The notes under the pieces are model-generated. The model was not told where the DNA came from. It was given only the letters and a program-made list of their open reading frames with translations, and did not search any database. DNA of 64,000 nt. Origin: Janthinobacterium sp. Its GTDB lineage: Bacteria; Pseudomonadota; Gammaproteobacteria; Burkholderiales; Chitinibacteraceae. Made by a program: the position numbers and the translations under genes. Positions within the stretch are counted from its first letter, which is position 1; each line of letters starts with the position of its first letter. Positions 19,462-27,318 of the stretch are shown in pieces. The stretch spans positions 1 through 64,000 of the forward strand of contig JANYCY010000033.1 in NCBI GenBank assembly GCA_025360045.1. Reading direction: 5' to 3'.

Positions 19462-19611
19462 ATGCCCAAGCACGCCCGCGTCTTATTTTCCTATTGCACC
19501 GTCATTCTCCTTACCCTTGCCGTCGAGCGTGGCGCTTCTGTGGCCGTCATTCTGGCTACGCTAGCGACTTTTGCGCTGGTGCATGCGATAGGAGGGGCTA
19601 GCCATGAGTAA
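19462..19611 (+). CDS. Small hydrophobic kil-like/Icd-position protein, copy 1
   Basis: 49 aa MPKHARVLFSYCTVILLTLAVERGASVAVILATLATFALVHAIGGASHE; SD in GTTAAGGAAG, which is the seqC target of the antisense loop. Confidence 0.6.
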   Translation: MPKHARVLFSYCTVILLTLAVERGASVAVILATLATFALVHAIGGASHE

Positions 19612-19724
19612 TCATTTAAACCTGTGCCATGGCGTGACTGTCACGCATAAATTAAGCAACGTGCTTGACGCAAGCCGCAAGCTTGCCTATATTGGCCGTG
19701 CTGCATTCAATAGTGCAGACGGGA

Positions 19725-19774
19725 TTGGTCTCCCGAACATACAGGCGGACAAACCGCTACCCAGCGGCTTTTTT
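19725..19774 (+). promoter_or_regulatory. seqA-like element plus terminator, copy 2
   Basis: TTGGTCTcccgaacATACAGG (19725-19745) followed by CCGCTacccAGCGGcTTTTTT (19754-19774). Confidence 0.7.
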
Positions 19775-19807
19775 ACGTCCGTCAACACTATAGCTGCGTC
19801 CTTTATG

Positions 19808-19878
19808 GCGGGTCGTGGTGGGGGCTACTTCGGTAGCGCCGGTTTCCTGTATGCCGGTAGACCAACCCTATTACGGCC
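19808..19878 (+). ncRNA. C4/P4-CI-like antisense RNA, copy 2 (approximate ends)
   Basis: Hairpin GCTAC-TTCG-GTAGC (covaries with copy 1), loop CCGGtttCCTGTATgCCGG and GTAGACCAAccctattAC. Confidence 0.72.
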
Positions 19879-19939
19879 TGCCACCTTCGATTGGTCTCGG
19901 AGTGGTGGGTTACTAAACCCAATACAGGAAGCATCCACC

Positions 19940-20089
19940 ATGCCCAAGCACGCCCGCGTCTTATTCTCCTATTGCACCGTTATTCTCCTTACCCTTGCCC
20001 TCGAGCGTGGCGCTTCTGTGGCCGTCATTCTGGCTACGCTAGCGACTTTTGCGCTGGTGCATGCGATAGGAGGGGCTAGCCATGAATAA
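19940..20089 (+). CDS. Small hydrophobic kil-like/Icd-position protein, copy 2
   Basis: 49 aa MPKHARVLFSYCTVILLTLALERG...; one aa difference from copy 1; SD in ATACAGGAAG. Confidence 0.6.
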   Translation: MPKHARVLFSYCTVILLTLALERGASVAVILATLATFALVHAIGGASHE

Positions 20090-20327
20090 TCATTTAAACC
20101 TGCTCCAAACCGTGACGGTCACGCATTCGATGGCTAATGCCCATTTGGCAGCGGATGACTACATCCCGACAGCCGCAACGGATATGTATGTATCCATCGC
20201 GCTGCAATTGGCGTTTGAATGCCTGCAAGGGGTGAAGCATCCGCAAGATTGCTATTTTCAATCCTTGCTCGCGCTGGACTATTTACAGCCGGTGATAGCC
20301 TTGATTAAGGAGGCTAATCATGCGTAA
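20082..20327 (+). CDS. Hypothetical protein
   Basis: 81 aa, ATGA-type overlap with the preceding kil-like ORF; its N-terminus (M.NHLNL..TVTH) is duplicated at 19604. Confidence 0.6.
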   Translation: MNNHLNLLQTVTVTHSMANAHLAADDYIPTAATDMYVSIALQLAFECLQGVKHPQDCYFQSLLALDYLQPVIALIKEANHA

Positions 20328-20442
20328 ACCTAGCCGCAATGCCAGCGCCAAAGCCCGCCACTTCGCCCTATTAAACACTGCATTACGTCGGCCCAAGCAA
20401 GAGCGCACTAAGCCCGCCTTTGCACGTATCCACACCCGTTAA
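20320..20442 (+). CDS. Very basic 40-aa small protein
   Basis: ATG 20320 in MRKPSRNASAKARHFALLNTALRRPKQERTKPAFARIHTR*, overlapping the upstream ORF, SD AAGGAGG. Not in the supplied ORF track. Confidence 0.5.
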   Translation: MRKPSRNASAKARHFALLNTALRRPKQERTKPAFARIHTR

Positions 20443-20461
20443 AACTTAGGAATTTATCAGC

Positions 20462-20995
20462 ATGGAAAAAATCGCTATTGGTATAGCGGGCGGGGATTCT
20501 TGCGCCCAAGATTCAGGATTTAGTGGCTATTCAAGCCAGCCAAGCCGTCCAAACCCAGCAAGAAAGCCCAAGCGTAGCCGCAAACCGCATATTGAGCCTG
20601 AGCCGCTGGCTAGTGAGCAGGAAACACCACCGCCGACCATCTGGGGCTTGGAGGACTTAAAAGATGAGGATACGCGGCGCTTCTTTATGGCGTTTTCAGC
20701 GAGTCATTGTAATTCTAGCAATAACGCTACCGCCTTTATCTTGTGTCAATTTGAACAATTTAGCGCTGCGGATCGTCAAGCGAACAAAGCGCGGACATTA
20801 GCTGTTACGCACGGCTTGGAATCGCTGCTCATTGGCTTGGAACAAGCGTCTAATTTAGTGGATGCGGTATCGGCCTCGATGAGTAGTGGAGCGCCTTTAA
20901 ACGATCAAGCGGTGGCTAGTGCCTTAGCCGGTATTGTTGGGATTCTGGATCAGCACACCCGTACCGCCGGTGCGCTGGTGGATCTGACACTATGA
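20462..20995 (+). CDS. Hypothetical protein
   Basis: 177 aa; stop overlaps the primase start (ATGA). Confidence 0.65.
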   Translation: MEKIAIGIAGGDSCAQDSGFSGYSSQPSRPNPARKPKRSRKPHIEPEPLASEQETPPPTIWGLEDLKDEDTRRFFMAFSASHCNSSNNATAFILCQFEQFSAADRQANKARTLAVTHGLESLLIGLEQASNLVDAVSASMSSGAPLNDQAVASALAGIVGILDQHTRTAGALVDLTL

Positions 20996-22008
20996 CCGCC
21001 CGCCTTGATATAGCAGCCCTTAAAGATGCGGCCCGTGATCGTTGGCCCCTTATCTTGCAAGCCGCCGGTGTGGATCTGGCTTTTCTTAAAAACAAGCACG
21101 GCCCATGCCCTGTATGCGGTGGCAAAGACCGCTTTCGGTTTACCGACAAAGACGGGCGCGGCGGGCATATTTGTAATCAGCATTGCCCTGATGGCGGTGA
21201 CGGCTTCCGGCTGCTGATGGATTACCGTCAAAGCGACTTTATCAGCGCGGCGCGGTTTGTGGCTGAGGTATTAGGCGGCGCGGCTGTGGCGGCGATTGCA
21301 CCCAATGCGGCGGCCATAGCAGAGCGCAAGGCATTAGAAGACGCTGAGCAGCGGCGGGCATGGGAAAAAGCCAAGGCTGAGAATTTCGCCCTGTGGCATA
21401 GCAGCTTTCCTATTCAGGCCGATAGCACCGTGGGCCTGTATTTACGGCATAGGGGGCTAGCGCTGAGCGAGTACCCCAAGGCTTTACGCTTTAATCCGGC
21501 CTTGCCCTATTGGGATAAGGTGGATGGTAAGCTGATTAAGCTAGGCAACTATCCCGCCATGATTGCCGCCGTACAAGCGCCCAATGGCGGTGCGGTGGCG
21601 CTGCATAAAACCCACCTTCAAGCCAATGGTCACAAGGCCCAAGTCCCCAGCGTTAAAAAGTGGAGCGCTAAATCTGCTGATGCAAAAGGCGCGGCGGTGC
21701 GCTTGTTTCCTGCTGCTTCCCGTATGGCAGTAGCAGAAGGCATTGAAACCGCCTTAGCCGTTTATAGCGCTAATGCCTTGCCGGTATGGGCTGGCTTATC
21801 GGCCTTTGGCGTGGCGGCTATGGTATTGCCTGAGTATGTGCAAGAGGTGTTTATTTTTGCCGATCATGACGAAAACCAAACCGGCCAAAAAGCGGCTAAT
21901 CAACTGGCTGAACGGCTGATAAGCCAAGGCAAAACCGTAAGAGTTTTATACCCAAGCATCGCCGGTGTGGATTGGCTGGATGTACTAACAAAAGCAGAGA
22001 AGAAATAA
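20992..22008 (+). CDS. P4-alpha-like primase (zinc finger + Toprim)
   Basis: CPVCGGKDRFRFTDKDGRGGHICNQHC; Toprim VAEGIETALAVYSANALPVWAGLSAFG...VFIFADHDEN. Confidence 0.93.
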   Translation: MTARLDIAALKDAARDRWPLILQAAGVDLAFLKNKHGPCPVCGGKDRFRFTDKDGRGGHICNQHCPDGGDGFRLLMDYRQSDFISAARFVAEVLGGAAVAAIAPNAAAIAERKALEDAEQRRAWEKAKAENFALWHSSFPIQADSTVGLYLRHRGLALSEYPKALRFNPALPYWDKVDGKLIKLGNYPAMIAAVQAPNGGAVALHKTHLQANGHKAQVPSVKKWSAKSADAKGAAVRLFPAASRMAVAEGIETALAVYSANALPVWAGLSAFGVAAMVLPEYVQEVFIFADHDENQTGQKAANQLAERLISQGKTVRVLYPSIAGVDWLDVLTKAEKK

Positions 22009-23891
22009 TGACGGAAACCGTATTGATTGAAGGTTTAGGGGCGGATTTGGAGCGCCTTAAAAATCCAGAAACAACCCCGCCTTTAGGGGTAAAAGCAGAC
22101 GCTACCCAAACCGCCGCCAAACCTAAAGCAAAGGCTAAGACCAACACAGTAAAAACCAGTGGCGGCCATTTTAAAGCCAGCGATGAGGGTGTTTTTTATC
22201 AGGCTGATGAGGCGGAACCTAGAAAGATTTGCGGGCCGCTGTGGCTGGTGGCCCAAGTTAGAAACGTAGATGGTGCGGGCTGGGCGGTACTGGTTAAGCT
22301 GCATGATCTGGATGGCTGCGAGAAAGAGCACATGATCTCGCGCTCTAAGCTGCTATCGGATCAATCAAGCCGCGTATTAGAAGAGCTGGCCGACCTTGGC
22401 TTATGGTTTAGCTTTGCCCCAGATACTAAAAAGCTGTTGCTGCAATATTTGCAATCAGGGGCGGAAGTCCATAGGGCGCGATTAATTCCGGCTACAGGCT
22501 GGCATGAAGGGGCCTTTGTCTTGCCGGATGAAATTATAGGCCGTACTGATGAAGCATTAATCTACTCAGGCAAGCTTAAACCGCCCATAGGGGTAATGGG
22601 AACGCTTGAGGGCTGGCGCGATGGCGTGGCCCGTTTAGCGCTAGATAACCCGCTCTTTTTGCTAATGCTGGGTTCTGGTTTTGCAGGGCCGCTATTGCGT
22701 TTATCTGGCCTTGATTCTGGCGGCTTTCATATCGCTGGCTATTCAAAAACCGGTAAAAGCACGGTGTGCGATATGGCCGCTTCTATCTATGGAGCGCCTA
22801 AAGGCTACCGCCAAACATGGCACGGCACAGCCACCGGCATTGAATACACCAGTGCGGCTTTTAATGATCTGCCTTTAGTACTAGATGAGATTGGGCAAGC
22901 TGAGCCAAAGGCGGTAGATACCGTGGTGTATATGCTGAGCCAAGGGCAAGGCAAGGCGCGGGGCCGTGATAGCGGCGGCTTGCGTGAGGCTACGCGCTGG
23001 TGCTGCTTTGTGCTTTCAAATGGCGAACATGATCTAGCTACCCATTTAAAAATGGGCGGTAAAGAGATTAAAGCAGGGCAAGCGGTGCGCTTAATGTCAT
23101 TACCGGCTAGGCGGGTGCATGGTGCGCTGGATGAATTACACGGCTTTGCTGATACACCAGCGCTTTGTGCTGCGGTGGCCAATGCGGCTAAGTTGCATCA
23201 TGGTGCGGTAGGCCGTGCCTTTCTTGAATCACTGGCCCATGCTGATCGAGCACAGCTAACCCTTCAATTAAGGGAAGCGCTGAATAAGTTTGCGCTTGAA
23301 TGCGTGCCGGTGGCTGCATCTGGCCAAGTAAGACACGCGGCACAGTATTTTGCTTTAGCGGCGTATGCGGGAGAGCTGGCCAGTAGCTACAACCTGACCG
23401 GCTGGCCGCTGGGTACGGTGTGGAATGCGGCTAAAGTGATGTTTGCTGACTGGTTACAGCATCGAGGCGGCGCTGATGATGAGGAAAATAAGCAAATCAT
23501 TCGCCAAGCCCGCTATTTCTTTGAACAGCACGGCATGTCACGCTTTCATCGCTGGAATGATGAAGTCAACACCGTCATAGATACCCACGGCCCTAAAACG
23601 CTGGGGATGTGTGGCTTTGCTAAGACCGTGGATATTGCTATTAATGGGCAGTTTACGGACGTCAAAGCCTCTGAGGTCACGTATTACGTTTACCGTGAAT
23701 CATGGGCCAATGATGTGCTAAAAGACCGTGATTTAAAGCGGGCCAATAAGCTGCTACTTGAAATGGGCGTACTTACCCCCGCCAAAGATGGCAAAGCCTC
23801 ACAATCCAGAAAATTACCTGGCAGTGGCCGCGCTAATGTCGGGGTCTATGTGGTGAATCCGGCCATGCTTTACAGTGGTGGCGATGATTAG
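22008..23891 (+). CDS. DUF927-type replicative helicase/ATPase
   Basis: Walker A HIAGYSKTGKSTVCDMAASIYG, Walker B LPLVLDEIGQA; start at 22008 (TAATG overlap). Confidence 0.9.
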   Translation: MTETVLIEGLGADLERLKNPETTPPLGVKADATQTAAKPKAKAKTNTVKTSGGHFKASDEGVFYQADEAEPRKICGPLWLVAQVRNVDGAGWAVLVKLHDLDGCEKEHMISRSKLLSDQSSRVLEELADLGLWFSFAPDTKKLLLQYLQSGAEVHRARLIPATGWHEGAFVLPDEIIGRTDEALIYSGKLKPPIGVMGTLEGWRDGVARLALDNPLFLLMLGSGFAGPLLRLSGLDSGGFHIAGYSKTGKSTVCDMAASIYGAPKGYRQTWHGTATGIEYTSAAFNDLPLVLDEIGQAEPKAVDTVVYMLSQGQGKARGRDSGGLREATRWCCFVLSNGEHDLATHLKMGGKEIKAGQAVRLMSLPARRVHGALDELHGFADTPALCAAVANAAKLHHGAVGRAFLESLAHADRAQLTLQLREALNKFALECVPVAASGQVRHAAQYFALAAYAGELASSYNLTGWPLGTVWNAAKVMFADWLQHRGGADDEENKQIIRQARYFFEQHGMSRFHRWNDEVNTVIDTHGPKTLGMCGFAKTVDIAINGQFTDVKASEVTYYVYRESWANDVLKDRDLKRANKLLLEMGVLTPAKDGKASQSRKLPGSGRANVGVYVVNPAMLYSGGDD

Positions 23892-24252
23892 CCCTTATCC
23901 TGCCCAGCCTAACAAAGGCCCAAGCGACCACCCACCGGCGGGAGCTGCTGCCCTAGCGGCGTTTCTATCTGCGCCGGTTTGTGTTGAAGCGCCCACCCTA
24001 GCCCATGCACCCGCTACGCTAAAGCCTGCATTCTTATTACCAAGCCATAGCCATGAGGCGCGGCAAGCGTGGCGGCAAGTGGTGGGCAATGTAGCGGACT
24101 TTCTGGGGTGCTCAGATGATGAGAAGGCAGATATGCTGTATCAACTAGAAAGCCCCAGCTTCTTGGCTGCGGTGCTGGCTATTGCTAAGGGCTATTGCTT
24201 GGCTAGTCAGCAATCACTAGCGCTTTTAAAGGCGGGGGATACCTACACCTAA
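23875..24252 (+). CDS. Hypothetical protein
   Basis: 125 aa, overlaps the helicase end; last gene of the replication operon. Confidence 0.6.
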   Translation: MVAMISPYPAQPNKGPSDHPPAGAAALAAFLSAPVCVEAPTLAHAPATLKPAFLLPSHSHEARQAWRQVVGNVADFLGCSDDEKADMLYQLESPSFLAAVLAIAKGYCLASQQSLALLKAGDTYT

Positions 24253-24673
24253 ACCGGTATAAGCCGCTTTAGCCTCTCCCTTTATAAGATGACAAGGTCA
24301 TTAGCGTTTGCTGATGGCCTTTGTTTTTGTGTGCTACTTAGGCGCTTACCCTTGTCTATTTGCTTTCTATTGTTGTTTTAAATAAGAAAGCATTTAGAAA
24401 ATATATAGCATTGTGGGCCGTGTACTATTCGGCTTACAAATTAGCGTAAACCCCATCAAAACCATGTGATCGTTTCTTGCTTTGGCATTAGCTGCTGGTG
24501 GTGTTTTATGCTGATGAGGCAAGCGTGAGCACCTGCTTTAATCGCTGCATAAAACCACTAAGGGCAAGGCGGTATGCCCTAGCTTACCCACTCCTCTTTT
24601 TCCCTATCCCTTGCTAAGCCCTTTGTTTAAAAGGGTTTACGCCTCTTTCGCTGTCTTTCTCACTTGCCAATCT

Positions 24674-24763
24674 GGTCACACCGGTCACACCTTGGTTTTA
24701 CGTGGTCTCACAAAAAAAACCCTTTAAAATCAACGTGGTCACACTGGTCACACCGGTCACACC
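24674..24763. repeat. Right iteron array (GGTCACACC = reverse GGTGTGACC), 90-bp arm of inverted repeat
   Basis: 9-mers at 24674-24691 (x2) and 24737-24763 (x3), mirror image of 14319-14408. Confidence 0.9.
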
Positions 24764-25032
24764 AGAAAAACACCCACCCCCTACCCCCGATGTGCTGCTA
24801 TGGCGCACAGGGGGAACACCTTCGCGCTCGTTTTGTGATATTTACACACTGTAAGGATTGCTGTTTTTTAGCTTGGCTTAACCTGTTTCTATTTCTGCAT
24901 ATTTGTAAGATAAAACAATAACCATCTTGCTATCACTCAGACAATAGCCTTTAAATCTTACGCCACCAAGTGGGGCGCAAGGGAACAAACCAAGCTAAGG
25001 CCCCACCCCATCCGGCATGGTGTATATCACTA

Positions 25033-25072
25033 TTTTAAGTTCGACCATGTACTTAAGGTATGACCGGTGTGG
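25033..25072. repeat. Left arm of ~40-bp inverted repeat containing an iteron-like motif
   Basis: TTTTAAGTTCGACCATGTACTTAAGGTATGACCGGTGTGG, reverse-complementary to 25377-25420 over about 30 nt with one mismatch. Confidence 0.85.
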
Positions 25073-25376
25073 CTGATTCATCTGCTTACAGGTAAGGGGG
25101 GGGGCTAAAAGTCTGTCATGTAAGACTAAGAAACCGTGTGCTTAACCGTACTTTTTCGCGGACTGCTTTTTATAGGGGGGGGGTCTAATTGCAATGGGGC
25201 TGGTAATGATCGAAGGCCAAGGCTTAAAAAAAAGGGAGCGAAAAGGTTAGCGCCTTATAGTCGCGGCATATGCACTAGAAAACGGGTATTTTTACTCCAG
25301 ACGCCCCCTAAATCAAAGGTTTTTACACCATTAAGAAATGGGCTTTGTCATAGCTTGGGTCTATTGCCAAATTACG

Positions 25377-25420
25377 CCGGTTACACCAGTCACACCTTAA
25401 GTACATGGTCGAACTTAAAA
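25377..25420. repeat. Right arm of ~40-bp inverted repeat containing iteron-like motifs
   Basis: CCGGTTACACCAGTCACACCTTAAGTACATGGTCGAACTTAAAA. Confidence 0.85.
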
Positions 25421-25563
25421 AGAGTAATAGGCTATCTGTTTGCCGGTGAAACCGTCCATATCCATCAAATGCAAAAATGCATCGCGGGCATATTCCCTGC
25501 CAGCCCCCAGCAGCGCGATTTTGTAGAGGTAACTACCTAGGCATGGCATTGTTGGTATATAAA

Positions 25564-25591
25564 AAATATACCAACAAATATACCAACAATG
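25564..25591. repeat. Right copy of 28-bp end repeat (candidate integrase arm-type site)
   Basis: AAATATACCAACAAATATACCAACAATG, identical to 12844-12871; a further inverted copy TTGTTGGTATAT precedes it. Confidence 0.75.
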
Positions 25592-25701
25592 AAGAGCGGC
25601 TGTAGGGGGTATTTGGCGCACTGTGGCGGAAACAAAAAACCCCGCAAGCGGCATGTTTGCAGGGTTTAGAGAACTTACACGGACTAGGCTGAACTGGTGC
25701 T

Positions 25702-25776
25702 TGGTATCCCCGACAGGAATCGAACCTGTATCTAGCGCTTAGGAGGCACTTGTACTATCCGTTGTACTACGAGGAC
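25702..25776 (-). tRNA. tRNA-Arg (anticodon CCT)
   Basis: Reverse strand GTCCTCGTAGTACAACGGATAGTACAAGTGCCTCCTAAGCGCTAGATACAGGTTCGATTCCTGTCGGGGATACCA: 7-bp acceptor, TTCGATTC T-loop, CCT anticodon, encoded CCA. Confidence 0.95.
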
Positions 25777-25829
25777 GAAGCCAATCACTGCGGGCGTATT
25801 ATACCTGTCATCCGCTCAGAGTAAACGCT

Positions 25830-26312
25830 TTACATTCTAATACTCAATTTCTCAAGTAAAGGCCGTAAATCTTCTGGGAATTTAATGTTTTCACCAGGGC
25901 TAGATAAAACCTCTAATTTGCCATTACTGATCAGGCCCACTTCTAGTTTTCTATTTTCTGTATCAATCAAAATATACGCTTGGCCCTTCCCCTCTTCCTT
26001 GGCGCTGCCTTGCACATACAACACCCCATCTTGCAAAAGTGGGCTGGTTTTTTCCATATACAGCTTAAAAACATCAAGCTGAGGCCCCAGCAATAGGCGT
26101 AGCGCGTGCTTTAGAGGGGGCCGCTCCCATAGCTTGATATCTTGGGGGTTTTGGCCGACATACTGCTGCAAGCGATCCCATTCCACTTGATTTTTTTTAA
26201 AAAACACATCTGGTGTACTGGCGTCTAACGCAGCCCGAGCAGGGGCTGCGGTCTTTTCTTGGCAAGCGGTCAAAGCAAAGGCCATGATCAATAGGGCGAT
26301 ACGGAACAGCAT
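25830..26312 (-). CDS. Putative lipoprotein
   Basis: Signal peptide with lipobox MAFALTAC|Q. Confidence 0.65.
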   Translation of the reverse strand: MLFRIALLIMAFALTACQEKTAAPARAALDASTPDVFFKKNQVEWDRLQQYVGQNPQDIKLWERPPLKHALRLLLGPQLDVFKLYMEKTSPLLQDGVLYVQGSAKEEGKGQAYILIDTENRKLEVGLISNGKLEVLSSPGENIKFPEDLRPLLEKLSIRM

Positions 26313-26405
26313 AAATAATCCTTAGCGAGCAGTCCTATATTTGAAAGAATTCAGCGCTAAAGTTCATTTATTAATATGTAAATGCTGCGCTTTTTTACGT
26401 AACCA

Positions 26406-26948
26406 TCACTCCCAAAGCTTTTTCCAACCGGCATGGCCCATGCTGCGCAATGTAGCAATATTCCTATCCACAATGACATCGGCATCAGGAAAAGCCTCTA
26501 CCGCCTTATCAATACTGTCTTCACGAAGTAAGTGCAAGGTTGGATAAGGGCTGCGATTAGTGTAATTGTCGATATCATCCGGCTCGCTGCCTTCAAACTG
26601 ATACTGGGGATGAAAGCTGGCGATTTGAAAAATGCCATCTAGATTAAGCTCGGCCAATACTGAATCAGCAACACCTAGAAAATCGTTATACGCCACAAAA
26701 TCCCCCAACACATAGGGGTGAATCAAGAGCGTCATTTCAATCTTTGTGGGGTCAGCGTCGCTCAATAGCTCTAACTCTGCAATTAAAGTCTCGATCAACA
26801 CATCAATATTGCGTGCCTCACTCACCGTGTAGCGCACTTGTTTTTTAATATGCACCGCTTTAGCAAAAGGGCAAAGATTTAAACCAATCACGGCTTTTTC
26901 TAGCCAGCGCTCGGTATCCAGAATAATTTGGTCGTTAGATGGCATCAT
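26406..26948 (-). CDS. DUF1415 family protein
   Basis: WLEKAVIGLNLCPFAKAV...ASFHPQYQFEGSEPDDIDNYTNRSPYPTLHLLRE. Confidence 0.85.
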   Translation of the reverse strand: MMPSNDQIILDTERWLEKAVIGLNLCPFAKAVHIKKQVRYTVSEARNIDVLIETLIAELELLSDADPTKIEMTLLIHPYVLGDFVAYNDFLGVADSVLAELNLDGIFQIASFHPQYQFEGSEPDDIDNYTNRSPYPTLHLLREDSIDKAVEAFPDADVIVDRNIATLRSMGHAGWKKLWE

Positions 26949-26953
26949 ATTTT

Positions 26954-27262
26954 TTATAGGGGAGGATATTTAACAGCATTTAAAACCATTTTTGCCCGAA
27001 TGGCCGTTTCTAAATCAACATTTAGCACATCAGCCAACCTAATCATATAAAGCATCACATCGGCCATTTCTTGCTCAACGGCTACGCGCTTTGCCGAATC
27101 TAATTGCTGAGATTCCTCTGGCGTTGCCCATTGAAAATGCTCAACTAACTCGGCCATTTCTACCGACATCGCCATACATAGATTCTTAGGCGTGTGATAA
27201 CGCTCCCAATCGCGATCTTTGGCAAATTGGCGAACGTCGAGTATGAGTTGGTTTAAATCCAT
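26954..27262 (-). CDS. MazG-like nucleotide pyrophosphohydrolase
   Basis: RDWERYHTPKNLCMAMSVEMAELVEHFQW...EQEMADVMLYMIRLADVLNVDL; start at internal Met. Confidence 0.88.
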   Translation of the reverse strand: MDLNQLILDVRQFAKDRDWERYHTPKNLCMAMSVEMAELVEHFQWATPEESQQLDSAKRVAVEQEMADVMLYMIRLADVLNVDLETAIRAKMVLNAVKYPPL

Positions 27263-27318
27263 GAATCTATGGCTCTCTATCGCATTTAGTATGGGCATAA
27301 AGACTTGCCCACCCTACA

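Larger units (their letters stand above)
19186..19650 (+). repeat. Copy 1 of 478-bp-period tandem duplication
   Basis: Begins CTTGACGCAAGCCGCAAGCTTGCC; same landmarks recur 478 nt later (ATG 19462 vs 19940). Confidence 0.93.
19664..20126 (+). repeat. Copy 2 of 478-bp-period tandem duplication
   Basis: Begins CTTGACGCAAGCCGCAAGCTTGCC; near-identical apart from substitutions concentrated in the leader/RNA part. Confidence 0.93.
12771..25726. mobile_element. P4-like integrative satellite/genomic island at tRNA-Arg(CCT)
   Basis: tRNA 3'-end duplication at both ends, tyrosine integrase, AlpA-like regulators, antirepressor, C4/CI-like RNA region, P4-alpha-like primase and helicase, iteron arrays; no capsid, tail or packaging genes seen. 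Confidence 0.88.

Noticed and set aside
17800-19611. 603-aa plus-strand ORF
   Set aside because: Mostly antisense to a convincing toxin/antitoxin operon and compositionally odd; only its last 49 codons (19462-19611) are plausible as a gene.
25136-25540. 134-aa ORF near attR
   Set aside because: No domain-like sequence, contains poly-G tract and inverted-repeat sequence; likely non-coding.
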